Shown in pieces: positions 1 through 8,628 of a stretch of 64,000 nt of DNA. The stretch's first letter is position 1. Each line of letters opens with the position of its first letter. The DNA comes from Actinomadura sp. J1-007 (GTDB lineage Bacteria > Actinomycetota > Actinomycetes > Streptosporangiales > Streptosporangiaceae), in the NCBI RefSeq assembly GCF_009793335.1, contig NZ_WING01000001.1, positions 3,534,001-3,598,000 of the forward strand. The letters are read 5' to 3'. The notes beneath the pieces are model-generated. The model was not told the DNA's origin. It made no database searches and worked only from the letters and a program-made list of their open reading frames with translations. The position numbers were made by a program, and so were the translations under genes.

Positions 1-1
1 C

Positions 2-202
2 GTCGGCAACGAGCGGCGCGCCGCGGCGCCGGCCGAGCGCCGCGCGGGCGGCGGCGACCTCCTCGGAAGCGTGACCGGCGGGTCTCCGGCGCCGCGTCCG
101 GCGACCGGGGGCGACGAGGAGGCCCCGGTCTCCGTCCCGCTGATCGGCAAGGTGCCGGTGGGGCCGAAGTCCCTCCCGCTGCTGAGCGGCCTCCAGCGCT
201 GA
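2..202 (+). CDS. C-terminal fragment of an unidentified protein
   Basis: The window opens inside an open frame that ends with TGA at 200-202. The visible 66 residues are Ala/Gly/Pro-rich and end in a more ordered tail (PLIGKVPVGPKSLPLLSGL). I do not recognise the family. A strong terminator hairpin follows 42 bases after the stop, which supports this as a genuine gene end on the plus strand. The start lies upstream of the window. A low-complexity linker plus short hydrophobic tail would suit a secreted or envelope protein, but that is only a guess. Confidence 0.5.
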   Translation, partial: VGNERRAAAPAERRAGGGDLLGSVTGGSPAPRPATGGDEEAPVSVPLIGKVPVGPKSLPLLSGLQR

Positions 203-243
203 CGCGGCACGGCCGCACGCCGCCGCGTCCGGCGGCGGTCCCG

Positions 244-277
244 GCGGGGCGCCCCGGCAGGGTCCGGGGCGCCCCGC
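244..277 (+). terminator. Factor-independent-type terminator hairpin
   Basis: A perfect 14-bp stem (244-257 with 264-277, core GGGGCGCCCC) closes a 6-base loop. There is no T tract, as is usual for GC-rich actinomycetes. It sits directly after the gene that ends at 202. Confidence 0.7.
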
Positions 278-299
278 CCGCGTCCGGGCGAGCGCTTGT

Positions 300-340
300 T
301 ATAGTGCCGTGATCAACCTTCACGGTTCCGTGAATTGATC
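300..340 (+). promoter_or_regulatory. Candidate promoter -10 and leader hairpin upstream of rlpA-like gene
   Basis: TATAGT at 300-305 is a good -10 candidate. Just after it, 311-340 forms a near-perfect inverted repeat (GATCAA-CCT-TCACGG, loop TT, CCGTGA-A-TTGATC). The hairpin would be at the very 5' end of the transcript or could be an operator overlapping +1. The remaining leader (about 341-717) is GC-rich, structured and has no convincing gene. RlpA and NlpC-type wall hydrolases of actinobacteria are often preceded by c-di-AMP (ydaO) riboswitches; I could not match that consensus by eye here. Confidence 0.4.
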
Positions 341-717
341 TTCAATTTCGATCGCCCGCCGTACGGGCGCGGTTTCGCGGAGTCAAAAAGAGGGTGACTA
401 ATCCCACAAAGGGCGGCCGTTCGCTTGATTCACCCGGCGCGGCCCCTACGGTCAAGGACTTGTGTGCGGCGGCATGAGCGACGCGTGTGCCGAGGTTCGC
501 CGCACCTGACCGGACGCCGGTTCCGCGATGACGCGGACGCGCCTTTGTCCAGGCGCCGCGGCGGGCGCCCGCGGGGTCGTTCACCCCGACGGGAGAGGCC
601 CTCGCGAACGGCGGCGAGCGGTCCGGCGGCGCGCACGCCCGCCGGCACGCCGCGCGAACGGCGTCAACGAGAACGCCGAGGCGTCCGGGGCCCTGTCCCC
701 GACCAAAGGACTCCTCT

Positions 718-1323
718 GTGGGTAGCCCTGGCAAGCACCGCCCCAAAGCACGACTCCGCACCATCCTGATCGCGTCCGGCGTCGCCGTGGCGGTCGTCGC
801 GGCCGGCGCGTTCGCCCTCCTCTCCAGCGGAGGCTCGGCCGACTCGGCCCGTGCCGCGCAGACGGCCCCGGAGGCCGCCGCCCCGCTCGCCGACCCGCCG
901 CGCACCGCCCCCGAACGGGCCAGCCGCGGCGGGACCCGCGGCCCCGCGCCCGCCCCGACGCCCTCGGCGACCGCCACGAAGGCGAAGCCGAAGCCCAAGA
1001 AGAAGCCCAAGAAGAAGAAGCCGCGCTACCGCGTGCTCAGCTCGGGCTCCTGCCAGGCGTCGTTCTACTCCGAAGGCCAGATGACCGCGAGCGGCGAGGC
1101 GTTCGACCCGAGCGAGCTGACGGCCGCGCACAAGACGCTGCCGATGGGCTCCAAGGTCCGCGTGACCAACAGGAACAACGGCCGTTCGGTCATCGTCCGC
1201 ATCAACGACCGCGGCCCGTACGCGGGCGGACGCTGCCTCGACCTGTCCAGGGCCGCGATGTCCGCGGTCGGCGGCACCGGCGCGGGCGTCATCCCCGTCC
1301 GCTACCAGGTCTTGGCGCGCTGA
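718..1323 (+). CDS. RlpA-like double-psi beta-barrel cell-wall protein
   Basis: A 201-residue exported protein. A basic N-terminus and hydrophobic segment (about residues 14-36, ILIASGVAVAVVAAGAFALL) form a signal anchor. A Pro/Ala/Lys-rich linker (about 40-102, with KPKKKPKKKKPR) spans the wall. The C-terminal ~95 residues are an RlpA double-psi beta-barrel: SFYSEGQMTASGEAFDP, TLPMGSKVRVTN, the conserved IVRINDRGPY segment with the catalytic-type Asp, and the closing LDLSRAAM. RlpA-family proteins bind or cleave denuded peptidoglycan glycans. It lacks a SPOR domain, as is typical of actinobacterial members. The start is GTG at 718; no alternative fits the signal. It stands alone after a ~400-base leader, suggesting its own complex regulation. 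Confidence 0.88.
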   Translation: MGSPGKHRPKARLRTILIASGVAVAVVAAGAFALLSSGGSADSARAAQTAPEAAAPLADPPRTAPERASRGGTRGPAPAPTPSATATKAKPKPKKKPKKKKPRYRVLSSGSCQASFYSEGQMTASGEAFDPSELTAAHKTLPMGSKVRVTNRNNGRSVIVRINDRGPYAGGRCLDLSRAAMSAVGGTGAGVIPVRYQVLAR

Positions 1324-1331
1324 GTTCATTG

Positions 1332-1404
1332 AGCCCCGGCCCAGGCCGCTCGCCTGGCGGCTGTGTTGATTGAAGCCCCGGCCCAGGCCGCTCGCCTGGC
1401 GGCT
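1332..1404. repeat. Two 31-bp direct repeats, each with a hairpin
   Basis: The 31-base unit beginning AGCCCCGGCCCAGG occurs at 1332-1362 and 1374-1404 without mismatch. Each copy contains the inverted repeat CCAGGC-CGCTC-GCCTGG. They lie immediately downstream of the rlpA-like stop and may act as tandem terminators or be a small duplicated intergenic element. Confidence 0.8.
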
Positions 1405-1449
1405 CGCGTCCTGACCGTTGCTTTGCGAGCGCTGCATCGCTTCGCGATC

Positions 1450-1490
1450 TGTCCGAGGGAGGCTCGCCTTCGGCCTCGCCTCCCCGGACA
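1450..1490. terminator. Long stem-loop between convergent genes
   Basis: TGTCCGAGGGAGGC (1450-1463) pairs with GCCTCCCCGGACA (1478-1490) with one bulged base and a 14-base loop. It lies between the rlpA-like gene and the convergent hydrolase gene ending at 1550, so it could terminate both. Confidence 0.55.
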
Positions 1491-1549
1491 GTTAACGCAC
1501 TCGCCGGTGGCTGAGGTCAATCCCCCCGGGCTGTCCGCGCGGAGGCGGG

Positions 1550-2662
1550 TCAGCGGTGCAGGTGGGCGGCGGGCTCCAGGGGTGTTCCGCTGAGGTCCAG
1601 GGAGAACGGGCCCTGGGCGACGGTCTGCGGCGCGGGGCGTTGCTCCGGCTGGGTGTGCGCGGGTGCGGACGGCTCAGGCTCGGTCGTCTCGGCGAGGCGT
1701 TCGCGGAACCAGTCGGTGAGCACGCCGTCCACCCGCACCGCCTCGGTGATCGGCGGGCACGCGTCCGTGCCGGGCTCGGCCGCGAGCGCGTGGCCCATCC
1801 GGAACGTGGCGGACTCGACCGCCGGGGCCCCGACGCGCCGCAGCGCGTCGCGGAACGCGGTGATCTCGTTCGGCGGGACGACGCGGTCCTTGGCGCCGCC
1901 GATCAGCAGCAGCGCCGCGTCCCGCCGCGCCAGCTCGCCCGCGCGGGCGCCGAAGTCGAGGCGCCCCGCGGTCTCCCGCGCGCCGTCCGGCCAGGCGCGG
2001 TCGCGGCCCGCGCGCTTCTCCACGGCGGCGGCGACGCGGGACGGGGCGATGACCGGGGCGACCAGCGCCGCCGTGCTCACCGGGACGTCCCCGCGCGCGA
2101 GGACGAGCAGCGCCGCGGCGCCGCCCGCCGAGAACCCGGCCAGCCCGACCGGCCCCTCCTCCAGCGCGAGCGTGCGCCGCAGCTCCGCGAGCACGTCGGG
2201 CAGCCGCGCGGCGGCCTCCTCGACCACGGCGCCGTACGCCTCGATGCCGGACGGCTCCAGGAAGGCGCTCGAACCCAGCCCGCCGGACATCGCCCGGGAC
2301 GCCGACATCCCCGCCGTGGCCGGGACGGCGGGGAGTTCGAGGAACACGCGCCAGACCGGCACGCCCGTCATCGGCAGCGCGGCGGCTAGGGCGGCGGCGG
2401 CGCGCGGCGGGTCGAACCCGGGCCAGGCGACGATGAGCCGCGTCGGGCCGTTCGGCCGCGCGTCCACCGCCGTGGGCGGCAGCGCGAAGTAGCCGACCCC
2501 GGCGGCGGTGCCCCGGACGGGCGCGCCGCCGTGCGCGGAGCGGGCGGAGGCGTGCCGGGCGGGCGCGACGCCCGGCTGGGGCGGCGGCCCGGCGTGCGGG
2601 GAGTCGCGCCGCGTGAGGTCGTCCCGGTCGAGGTCGCGCTGGTTCGGGCGTTCGCCGCTCAT
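1550..2662 (-). CDS. Alpha/beta-hydrolase family protein
   Basis: A ~370-residue protein with an alpha/beta-hydrolase fold. The first ~60 residues are polar and low in complexity. The nucleophile elbow is GFSAGG in the segment GPVGLAGFSAGGAAALLVL, followed by LLIGGAKDRVVPPNE (acid strand) and RMGHAL (catalytic His region). This pattern resembles dienelactone hydrolase / prolyl-oligopeptidase-like esterases. The Pro/Glu-rich C-terminal ~45 residues look disordered. No signal peptide, so cytoplasmic. I chose the ATG at 2662 because AGGAG lies 12-17 bases upstream; an in-frame ATG at 2749 is possible but would add an arginine-rich stretch. Substrate cannot be told. Confidence 0.75.
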   Translation of the reverse strand: MSGERPNQRDLDRDDLTRRDSPHAGPPPQPGVAPARHASARSAHGGAPVRGTAAGVGYFALPPTAVDARPNGPTRLIVAWPGFDPPRAAAALAAALPMTGVPVWRVFLELPAVPATAGMSASRAMSGGLGSSAFLEPSGIEAYGAVVEEAAARLPDVLAELRRTLALEEGPVGLAGFSAGGAAALLVLARGDVPVSTAALVAPVIAPSRVAAAVEKRAGRDRAWPDGARETAGRLDFGARAGELARRDAALLLIGGAKDRVVPPNEITAFRDALRRVGAPAVESATFRMGHALAAEPGTDACPPITEAVRVDGVLTDWFRERLAETTEPEPSAPAHTQPEQRPAPQTVAQGPFSLDLSGTPLEPAAHLHR

Positions 2663-3041
2663 GTCGTACGTCAGCTCCTGCGTGCTCGACGGGCCGGCTG
2701 GGAGGCGGCGCCCCTCCCGTGCTCCTCGAACGCCATGTTTCCAGCGCACGCCGGGAAATGCGGCCGAATCACCTCACCCCGTACAACGGAGTGATGGATG
2801 ACTCACCGGAGGTAACCCGAGGTGGCGGCGCCGCAACGGGTCGTCCCACGGGGATCCGGGTAGCGGTTCGGCCTCCCCGGCGGGCGCGGCGTTGCGAGTC
2901 GACGGCCCGGAGATACCTACCGCGAACGGTTCGCAGCATGACAACTCCCCACGGAGGGAACAAGACGGGCTCGCGTCGCGTCGTATCTAGTCGTGGGCGC
3001 CGCGGGGGCGCGCCCTCACTTCGTTCCGCAGAGGAGAGCCC
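2663..3041. other. Divergent intergenic region
   Basis: A 379-base gap between divergently transcribed genes. It holds an odd palindrome GCGAACGGTTCGC around 2918-2930 and a possible -10 (TATCTA) near 2985. I see no gene or RNA in it. Confidence 0.4.
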
Positions 3042-3404
3042 GTGGACAGGAAGCGCGGCGCGGCCGCCGCCGGACAGGCGTGGCAGATCTACAGCGAGAC
3101 GCTCCAGCCCGAGGCGCCCGGGATGTGGGCGCGGGTCCGCGCCGTTCCGCGCATGCTCAAGTCCGTCCTGAAGGGCGACTACAAGGGCATGTCGTTCGGG
3201 ACGCTCGGCCTGCTCGCCCTCGGGCTGGTCTACATCGTCTCCCCGATCGACGCGATCCCCGACGTCCTGCCGATCGTCGGCATCGTCGACGACACCGGCG
3301 TGGCCCTGTGGCTCGCCGCGATGCTGGTCAAGGCCGCGGGCGACTTCGTCGCCTGGGAGCGCGGCGGCCGGCCGACCGTCGTCGTGGGCGAGGTCGTCGA
3401 CTGA
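3042..3404 (+). CDS. YkvA/DUF1232 family small membrane protein
   Basis: A 120-residue protein with GTG start 5-6 bases after GAGGAGAG. The C-terminal half carries the DUF1232 signature: a hydrophobic helix LGLLALGLVYIVSPIDAIPD followed by VLPIVGIVDD and a second apolar helix VALWLAAMLVKAA. The family is widespread and of unknown function, probably membrane associated. It stands alone in a divergent position. Start and end are clear. Confidence 0.88.
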   Translation: MDRKRGAAAAGQAWQIYSETLQPEAPGMWARVRAVPRMLKSVLKGDYKGMSFGTLGLLALGLVYIVSPIDAIPDVLPIVGIVDDTGVALWLAAMLVKAAGDFVAWERGGRPTVVVGEVVD

Positions 3405-3461
3405 GCCGTACGGCCCGCCCGCCTGCTCCGGCCGGCGGTGGGCGGCGCCGTTCGCGGGCGG

Positions 3462-4202
3462 TCAGCGGGTGAGGTCGGCGGCGAACGACTCGGCGACGTT
3501 CCGCATGATCGGGACGACGTCCGCGACGGCCTCGCGCGTCATCCGCGCCGACGGCCCCGACACCGACAGCGCGGTGAGCGCGGGCGCGCCGGGGAGCGGC
3601 ACGGCGACGCAGCGGACGCCGACCTCCTGCTCCTCGTCGTCCAGCGCGTAGCCCTGCTCGCGGACCCGCGCCAGCTCGGCGACCAGCGCGTCCGGGTCGG
3701 TGAAGGTGTGCGGGGTATTCGCGGGCATCCCGGTGCGGGAGAGCAGCTCGCGGGCCTTCGGCTCGGGGAGCTGGGCGAGCAGCGCCTTGCCCACGCCGGT
3801 GCAGTGCGGCAGGACCCGGCGGCCCACCTCCGTGAACATCCGCATGGAGTGCCTGGACGGCACCTGCGCCACGTACACCGCCTCGTCGCCCTCTAGGACG
3901 GCCATGTTGGCGGTCTCGCCCACCTCGTTCACCAGGCGGGTCAGCGACGGCCGCGCCCACGAGCCGAGCAGCCGCGTCGCCCCTTCGCCGAGGCGGATGA
4001 GCCTCGGCCCGAGCGCGTACCGCTTGGACGGCTCCTGGCGCACGTAGCCGCGGTTGACCAGCGTCCGCATCAGCCGGTAGATCGTCGGCATCGGCAGCCC
4101 GGAGACCTCCGTCAGTTCCGACAGCGCCATCTCGCCGCCCGCGTCCGCGAGATGCTCCAGCAGCTCGAACGTGCGCTCCAGCGACCGTACGGCCTCCGCC
4201 AC
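3462..4202 (-). CDS. IclR family transcriptional regulator
   Basis: A 246-residue regulator. An N-terminal winged helix-turn-helix (about residues 1-65: SLERTFELLEHLADAGGEMA, then LSELTEVSGLPMPTIYRLMR) precedes the IclR effector-binding domain (about 80-246), including LPHCTGVGKALLAQLPEP and the conserved GYALDDEEQEVGVRCVAVPL. Such proteins bind small carboxylates or aromatic acids and repress or activate catabolic operons. No catabolic gene is adjacent, so the target is unknown. A 17-bp IclR-like palindrome lies 45-61 bases upstream of the ATG, consistent with autoregulation. Confidence 0.9.
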   Translation of the reverse strand: MAEAVRSLERTFELLEHLADAGGEMALSELTEVSGLPMPTIYRLMRTLVNRGYVRQEPSKRYALGPRLIRLGEGATRLLGSWARPSLTRLVNEVGETANMAVLEGDEAVYVAQVPSRHSMRMFTEVGRRVLPHCTGVGKALLAQLPEPKARELLSRTGMPANTPHTFTDPDALVAELARVREQGYALDDEEQEVGVRCVAVPLPGAPALTALSVSGPSARMTREAVADVVPIMRNVAESFAADLTR

Positions 4203-4246
4203 CGATGTCCCCTCTCCTCGTGAGCACCCGATTGTATGGAAGAACT

Positions 4247-4263
4247 ATTTCGCTGTGCGAAAT
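4247..4263. promoter_or_regulatory. Probable IclR operator
   Basis: Perfect inverted repeat ATTTCGC-TGT-GCGAAAT in the promoter of the IclR gene. The TTTCGC/GCGAAA half-sites resemble those described for IclR-type regulators of actinomycetes. It also lies 113-129 bases upstream of the divergent DUF11-like gene, so both may be controlled. Confidence 0.65.
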
Positions 4264-4375
4264 GAACCCGGCTCCGTGACGGACGTTACCTCCGATGCTC
4301 CCGTGGCTATAACCCAGTAAGCCCCGGCGTCCAGGCACGCCGTCCCCCCGGGCGCGGCCTGCGAGAGGGGAACGG

Positions 4376-5967
4376 GTGGCCAGGGAGGGCAGGGAAAGGC
4401 GCGACCGGCGCTGGAGGGCGCTCGCGCTGAGCGGCGTGCTGGCCGTACCGCCGCTAGCCGTACCGTCGGTGGTCGTCCCCGCACTGGCGGGCGAACCCGA
4501 CCCGAGCACCCCACGAGGAGCCGCGGCCGACTCATCCGGAGTAGGCGAACCACCGGTAGCGGGCGGCTCGCCGGGACCGAACGGCCCGCATGGACCGGAC
4601 GCCCCGTGGGGAGTGAGTGGCTCCTCCGGAGTGGGCGGGGCGCATGGACCGGACGGCTCTCCGGGAGCGGGCGGCCCACAGGGAGCGGCTGGCTCACCCG
4701 GGGGAGGGGGCTCGGCTGGAGTGGGCGGCTCGCCTGGAGGAGGCCGCCCGTCAGGAGTGGGTGGCTCGGCTGGAGTGGGTGGGGGCGGGGGGTGGACGAG
4801 GCTGGCGGGCGGGTTGGGCTTGTTGCTTCGTTCGCGGAGGCCGCGCGTACTGCGTCGGGGGCCAGTTACGTCATCGCCGTACGGGCGGAAGGCGGGGCGG
4901 CGAGGAACGCTGCGCTCGTGCTGAGTTCCTCCGAGCCCGTTCGGTGGATCGGCTTCCCGGCCGGGTGCGGCAGGCGGGTCGGAGGGCTGCGCTGCTTCCT
5001 CGGGCACCTCATGGGCAGGCGGGAGATTCGCGTCACCGCCGGTACGGCGGGTGGCGGGGCGAGGGACTCGCTTCCGCGCGTGCGGGCGACCGTCACCGCC
5101 GACAACGCGTCGCCCGTCCAGGCCGAATCGGCGCTGTCCACCGCCGACTCGCCTGTGGTCGTCCCGCCGGACGGGCACGGGAAACCGAGGCCCGCGCCGT
5201 CGGGCGCAGAGCCTTCCGGCGTTACCGATTCGTCGGCGCTCACGCCACGGCCGCGCGCCGTCAGGCCCGGCCATGCCGACGGAACGAGCAAGGGCAAGCC
5301 CAAGGGCGTCCGGCCCGGCCACGGCGGGAAGGGCGGCGCGAAGGGGCAGGGGGCGGGCAAGGCTTCCGGCAAGGGCTCCGGGCATGGGGCGGGGACTCCG
5401 CCTCCGGTGGTGAAGCCTCGGATGTCCAAGCCGCGCGTGTACGAGCCTTCGGTGAAGGTTCCGCGGGGGCCTGTTCCGCAGCGGCCGTGGGAGGACCGGC
5501 CGCCTCAGCTTGCGCCTCCGCCGCAGGCGCTGCCGCCTTTGCAACGTCCTCCGCAGCAGCAGGGCGCGCAGCCGCCGCGGCAAGGGGCGGTGGCTCCCGC
5601 TCCCGCGCCGCCGGGGATGCCGATGGCGCCTCAGGCGCAGCCGCTGCCGCCGATGGACATGGCCACCAACGGCGCAGTGCTCCCGCCGGTGAACGCGCCG
5701 GGACTGCCGGGGCAGGGCATGGGGCGCGGCGGGGCGCACGCGGCGGGGGAGAGCCAGATGACGCTGGTCTCGCCGACCGGAACCGACCGGGGCGGCGGAC
5801 TGGACTGGGCGAAGGTGCTCGGCATCTCGCTGATCGCCGAGGTGGGCCTGCTGTGGCTCGCGGCGTGCCTGGGGCTGTGGCGGCGGCGGGCCGCGCTGGC
5901 TCGGGCGGGCGGGGCGCGGCGGGCGGCTTCGCGGGTCCGGGGCGGCGGCGACGCGAACGTGCGTTAG
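4376..5967 (+). CDS. Secreted DUF11-like, Pro/Gly-rich membrane-anchored protein (frameshifted in this sequence)
   Basis: Read with one extra G in the run 4787-4792, this is a 530-residue surface protein. It starts at GTG 4376 after GAGAGGGG. A signal peptide (about residues 15-38, ALSGVLAVPPLAVPSVVVPALAG) is followed by a Gly/Ser/Pro repeat region built on GVGG and GSPG units. Next comes a DUF11-like beta domain (about 150-235: SGASYVIAVRAEGGAARNAA, then GCGRR...LRCFLGHLMGR), a long Lys/Gly then Pro/Gln-rich linker, and one C-terminal membrane helix (LGISLIAEVGLLWLAACLGL) with an Arg-rich cytoplasmic end. Without the missing base the signal peptide and the DUF11-like part lie in different frames. 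Function unknown; likely a wall-spanning protein. Confidence 0.65.
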
Positions 5968-6085
5968 CCGGTTGCGGACACCCGAATCGACTGATCGATC
6001 CCCACTCGGCCGTTCCACTCCGTTGACCACGTCGTTAGGCTGACCGGCTGACAGTGAACACCGTCGTTACGGACAGGGGATCCGG

Positions 6086-6336
6086 ATGTCAGAGACGACG
6101 TTGCAGTGTCCGAAGTGCGAATCGGCGCTCGATACCCACGAGCGCCACGGGGTGGTCATCGAGGAGTGCCCCGGGTGCCAGGGCGTCTTCCTCGACCGCG
6201 GGGAGCTGGAACTGCTGATCGACGCGGAGAGCAAGTACCTGGCCGAGCTCTCCGAGGACGAGAACCCCGAGACGACCTACCAGGGGCGGCACCGGCGGGG
6301 ATCATGGAGCGGATCTTCGCCGGCGACGGCGGCTGA
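6086..6336 (+). CDS. TFIIB-type zinc-ribbon protein (frameshifted at its end)
   Basis: A small zinc-ribbon protein with two CxxC pairs (CPKC at residues 8-11, CPGC at 28-31) and the family-typical GVFLDRGELELLIDAE. As written, the frame runs on to 6364 with an atypical tail. Adding one G to the run at 6297-6300 gives an 83-residue protein ending HRRGIMERIFAGDGG, which matches the usual basic-then-hydrophobic (RRRGFLEEIF-like) ending of this family. I therefore place the stop at 6334-6336. Role unknown; probably a cytoplasmic metal-binding protein. Confidence 0.75.
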
Positions 6337-6519
6337 CCCCGGCCGGGCACGTCACCGAACGTGACCGCGCGAGACGTCCTCCCGTTCGGCGCTGGAGTGT
6401 TACGGACGCGTAGCGCACGGTCACGGGCGTGGCACCGCGAGGAGGCGTGCGGCGGAGGCCGCGCCTCGCGTACGGTCGGTGACCGGAAAGACGCCCTCGG
6501 CTCCGGGGGCGTGCGCCGC

Positions 6520-6537
6520 TTGTCACTCCCGTGACAA
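6520..6537. promoter_or_regulatory. Shared 18-bp operator, copy 1 (upstream of the acyl-AMP ligase operon)
   Basis: TTGTCA-CTCCCG-TGACAA, a perfect 6+6 inverted repeat with a 6-base spacer, 222 bases upstream of the ligase start. The same repeat with flanking C (CTTGTCA) occurs at 16108-16125 before the PKS gene. The rest of the 423-base gap (6337-6759) holds a small hairpin CTACC-ATCG-GGTAG at 6583-6596 and no gene. Confidence 0.7.
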
Positions 6538-6759
6538 AGGCTTCGCGAACGAATGTGGCTCCGGGCTAATACCGTTCGTCGCCTACCATCGGGTAGCTTC
6601 GCGCTGCACGATCATTGCCGGTAGCAGGGGGGCGCCAGACGGTCGTCCGGCCATCGCCGCCCGATCCCCCTCGAACCTCCGCCACACCCCCGCTCGACCC
6701 CGCCGATGGCGCCCGTCCCCTTCCGGTGCCGTCCGCCCATCATCCCGGGAGACTGATCA

Positions 6760-8583
6760 ATGGCACTGGGCTCGCTGCTTCCCGAACTCCGGCCCGGCGG
6801 CCCCGGACGCACCCCGCTCATCGAGCGGGTCGCCCGGTGGGCGCGGGAGAAGCCGGACGCGCCGGCCTTCACCTTCGTCGACTACTCCCTCGACCCGTCC
6901 GGCGCGAAGCTCACGCTGACCTGGGCGGAGGCGGACCGGCGGGCGCGGGCCATGGCGGCGAGGCTGCGGCAGGCCGCCGAGCCGGGCGAGCGCGCCGCGC
7001 TGCTGCTCCCGCAGACCCTCGAGTACATGATGGCGATGCTCGGCGCGATGTACGGGCACGTGGTCGCGGTGCCGCTGTTCTCGCCGGACCTGCCCGGCCA
7101 CGCCGACCGGCTGATCGGCGCGTACGGCGACTCGGAGCCCGCGGTGATCGTCACGACGCGCAGCGCGCTGACGCACGTGGAGAAGTTCCTCGCCGACCAC
7201 GACGTGGCCGAGCCGCGCGAGATCGTGTTCGCCGAGGAGGTCGATCCGGAGCTGGCGGCGACCTGGCGGGACGAGCCGATCGGGTTCGACGAGCTGGCGT
7301 ACCTCCAGTACACCTCCGGCTCGACCCGCCGCCCGGCCGGCGTCGAGATCACCCACGGGAACGTCACGGCGAACGCCGCGCAGCTCTGGGCCGGATGGGC
7401 GCCGGAGAAGCCCGACCCGGAGCTGGTGAGCTGGCTGCCGTTGTTCCACGACATGGGCCTGATCGCGACGATGGCGCTGCCGATGGTGCACGGCGACCAC
7501 GCGATCTACACCGATCCGGTGTCGTTCATCATGAACCCGATGCGCTGGATGGAGCTGATCTCCGAGCGGCCGGGCAAGAACGTCTACACCGCCGGGCCCA
7601 ACTTCGCCTACGAGTACGCCGCGTCGATGGCCAAGCCGGAGCGGCTCGCCAAGCTCGACCTGAGCGGCCTCACCACCTGCCTGAACGGCGCGGAGCCGAT
7701 CCGCACGTCCACGCTGGCGATGTTCGCGGACGCGTTCGCCGGGGCGGGGCTGCGGCCGGGCGCGCAGGCCCCCGGGTACGGGCTGGCCGAGGCGACGGTC
7801 TTCGTCACGGCCGCCGCCGAGGACGTCCCGCCGAAGCTGATCAGGGTGGACCGCGACGCCCTCACCAAGGGCGAGCTCCGACTGATCGAGGCCGGTGGGG
7901 GCGACGAGGCCGACGCGGGCGCGGCCGACCGGGTGAGCACGCTGGTGTCGTGCGGCCGGCCGAGCGGCCAGCTCGTCGCGATCGTCGACCCGGAGACCCG
8001 CCTCGAACAGCCGGACGGGCACGTCGGCGAGATCTGGGTGCACGGCCCGAACACCGCGCCCGGCTACTGGCGCAACTCCGAGCGCAGCCAGGACACCTTC
8101 GGCGGCGAGCTCGCCGAGCCGGGCGGGCTGCCCGCGGGGCCGTGGATGAAGACCGGCGACTACGGCGTCGTGCACGAGGGCGAGCTGTACGTCACGGGCC
8201 GGATCAAGGACCTGATCATCGTGGACGGCCGCAACCACTACCCGCAGGACATCGAGGTGACCACGCAGGAGTCGCACGAGGCCGTGCGCTCCGACCACGT
8301 CGCCGCGTTCGCCCTGGAGGGCGAGGAGACCGAGCGGCTCGTCGTGGTCGCCGAGCGCAACCGGCGGGTCCCGCTCGGCCGGCTCGACCTGGACGAGGTC
8401 GAGAGCGCCGTGCGCGGGGCGATCAACATCGAGCACGAGATGAGCGTGCACGACTTCGTGCTGATCGAGCCCGGCGGCGTGTCCCGCACCTCCAGCGGCA
8501 AGATCGCTCGGGCGGCGACCCGGCAGCGGTACCTTGACGGCACCCTGTCCACCACGCGGGCGCGGCTCGCCTCGCGCGGATAG
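6760..8583 (+). CDS. FadD32-like long-chain fatty acyl-AMP ligase
   Basis: A 607-residue adenylate-forming enzyme that should activate a fatty acid as acyl-AMP and load it onto the N-terminal carrier domain of the PKS at 16233. The AMP-binding P-loop is YTSGSTRRPAGV (about residues 183-194), very like FadD32. Other matches are SWLPLFHDMGLIATM, the adenine motif GYGLAEATVF, the hinge/loop TGRIKDLIIVDGRNHYPQDI and the C-terminal lysine motif SRTSSGKIARAA. Length agrees with FadD32/FAAL proteins (580-640). Clear GGGAG ribosome site before ATG 6760. First gene of an operon with the MmpL and antigen-85-like genes (45-base gap, then overlap). Confidence 0.9.
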   Translation: MALGSLLPELRPGGPGRTPLIERVARWAREKPDAPAFTFVDYSLDPSGAKLTLTWAEADRRARAMAARLRQAAEPGERAALLLPQTLEYMMAMLGAMYGHVVAVPLFSPDLPGHADRLIGAYGDSEPAVIVTTRSALTHVEKFLADHDVAEPREIVFAEEVDPELAATWRDEPIGFDELAYLQYTSGSTRRPAGVEITHGNVTANAAQLWAGWAPEKPDPELVSWLPLFHDMGLIATMALPMVHGDHAIYTDPVSFIMNPMRWMELISERPGKNVYTAGPNFAYEYAASMAKPERLAKLDLSGLTTCLNGAEPIRTSTLAMFADAFAGAGLRPGAQAPGYGLAEATVFVTAAAEDVPPKLIRVDRDALTKGELRLIEAGGGDEADAGAADRVSTLVSCGRPSGQLVAIVDPETRLEQPDGHVGEIWVHGPNTAPGYWRNSERSQDTFGGELAEPGGLPAGPWMKTGDYGVVHEGELYVTGRIKDLIIVDGRNHYPQDIEVTTQESHEAVRSDHVAAFALEGEETERLVVVAERNRRVPLGRLDLDEVESAVRGAINIEHEMSVHDFVLIEPGGVSRTSSGKIARAATRQRYLDGTLSTTRARLASRG

Positions 8584-8628
8584 CGGCGCGACCGCGGCGG
8601 CGGCGCGGGCGGACGACACAGGAGGATC

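Noticed and set aside
300..717. Calling a c-di-AMP riboswitch as a feature
   Set aside because: The conserved ydaO sequence blocks could not be matched by eye, so it is left as a hypothesis to test.
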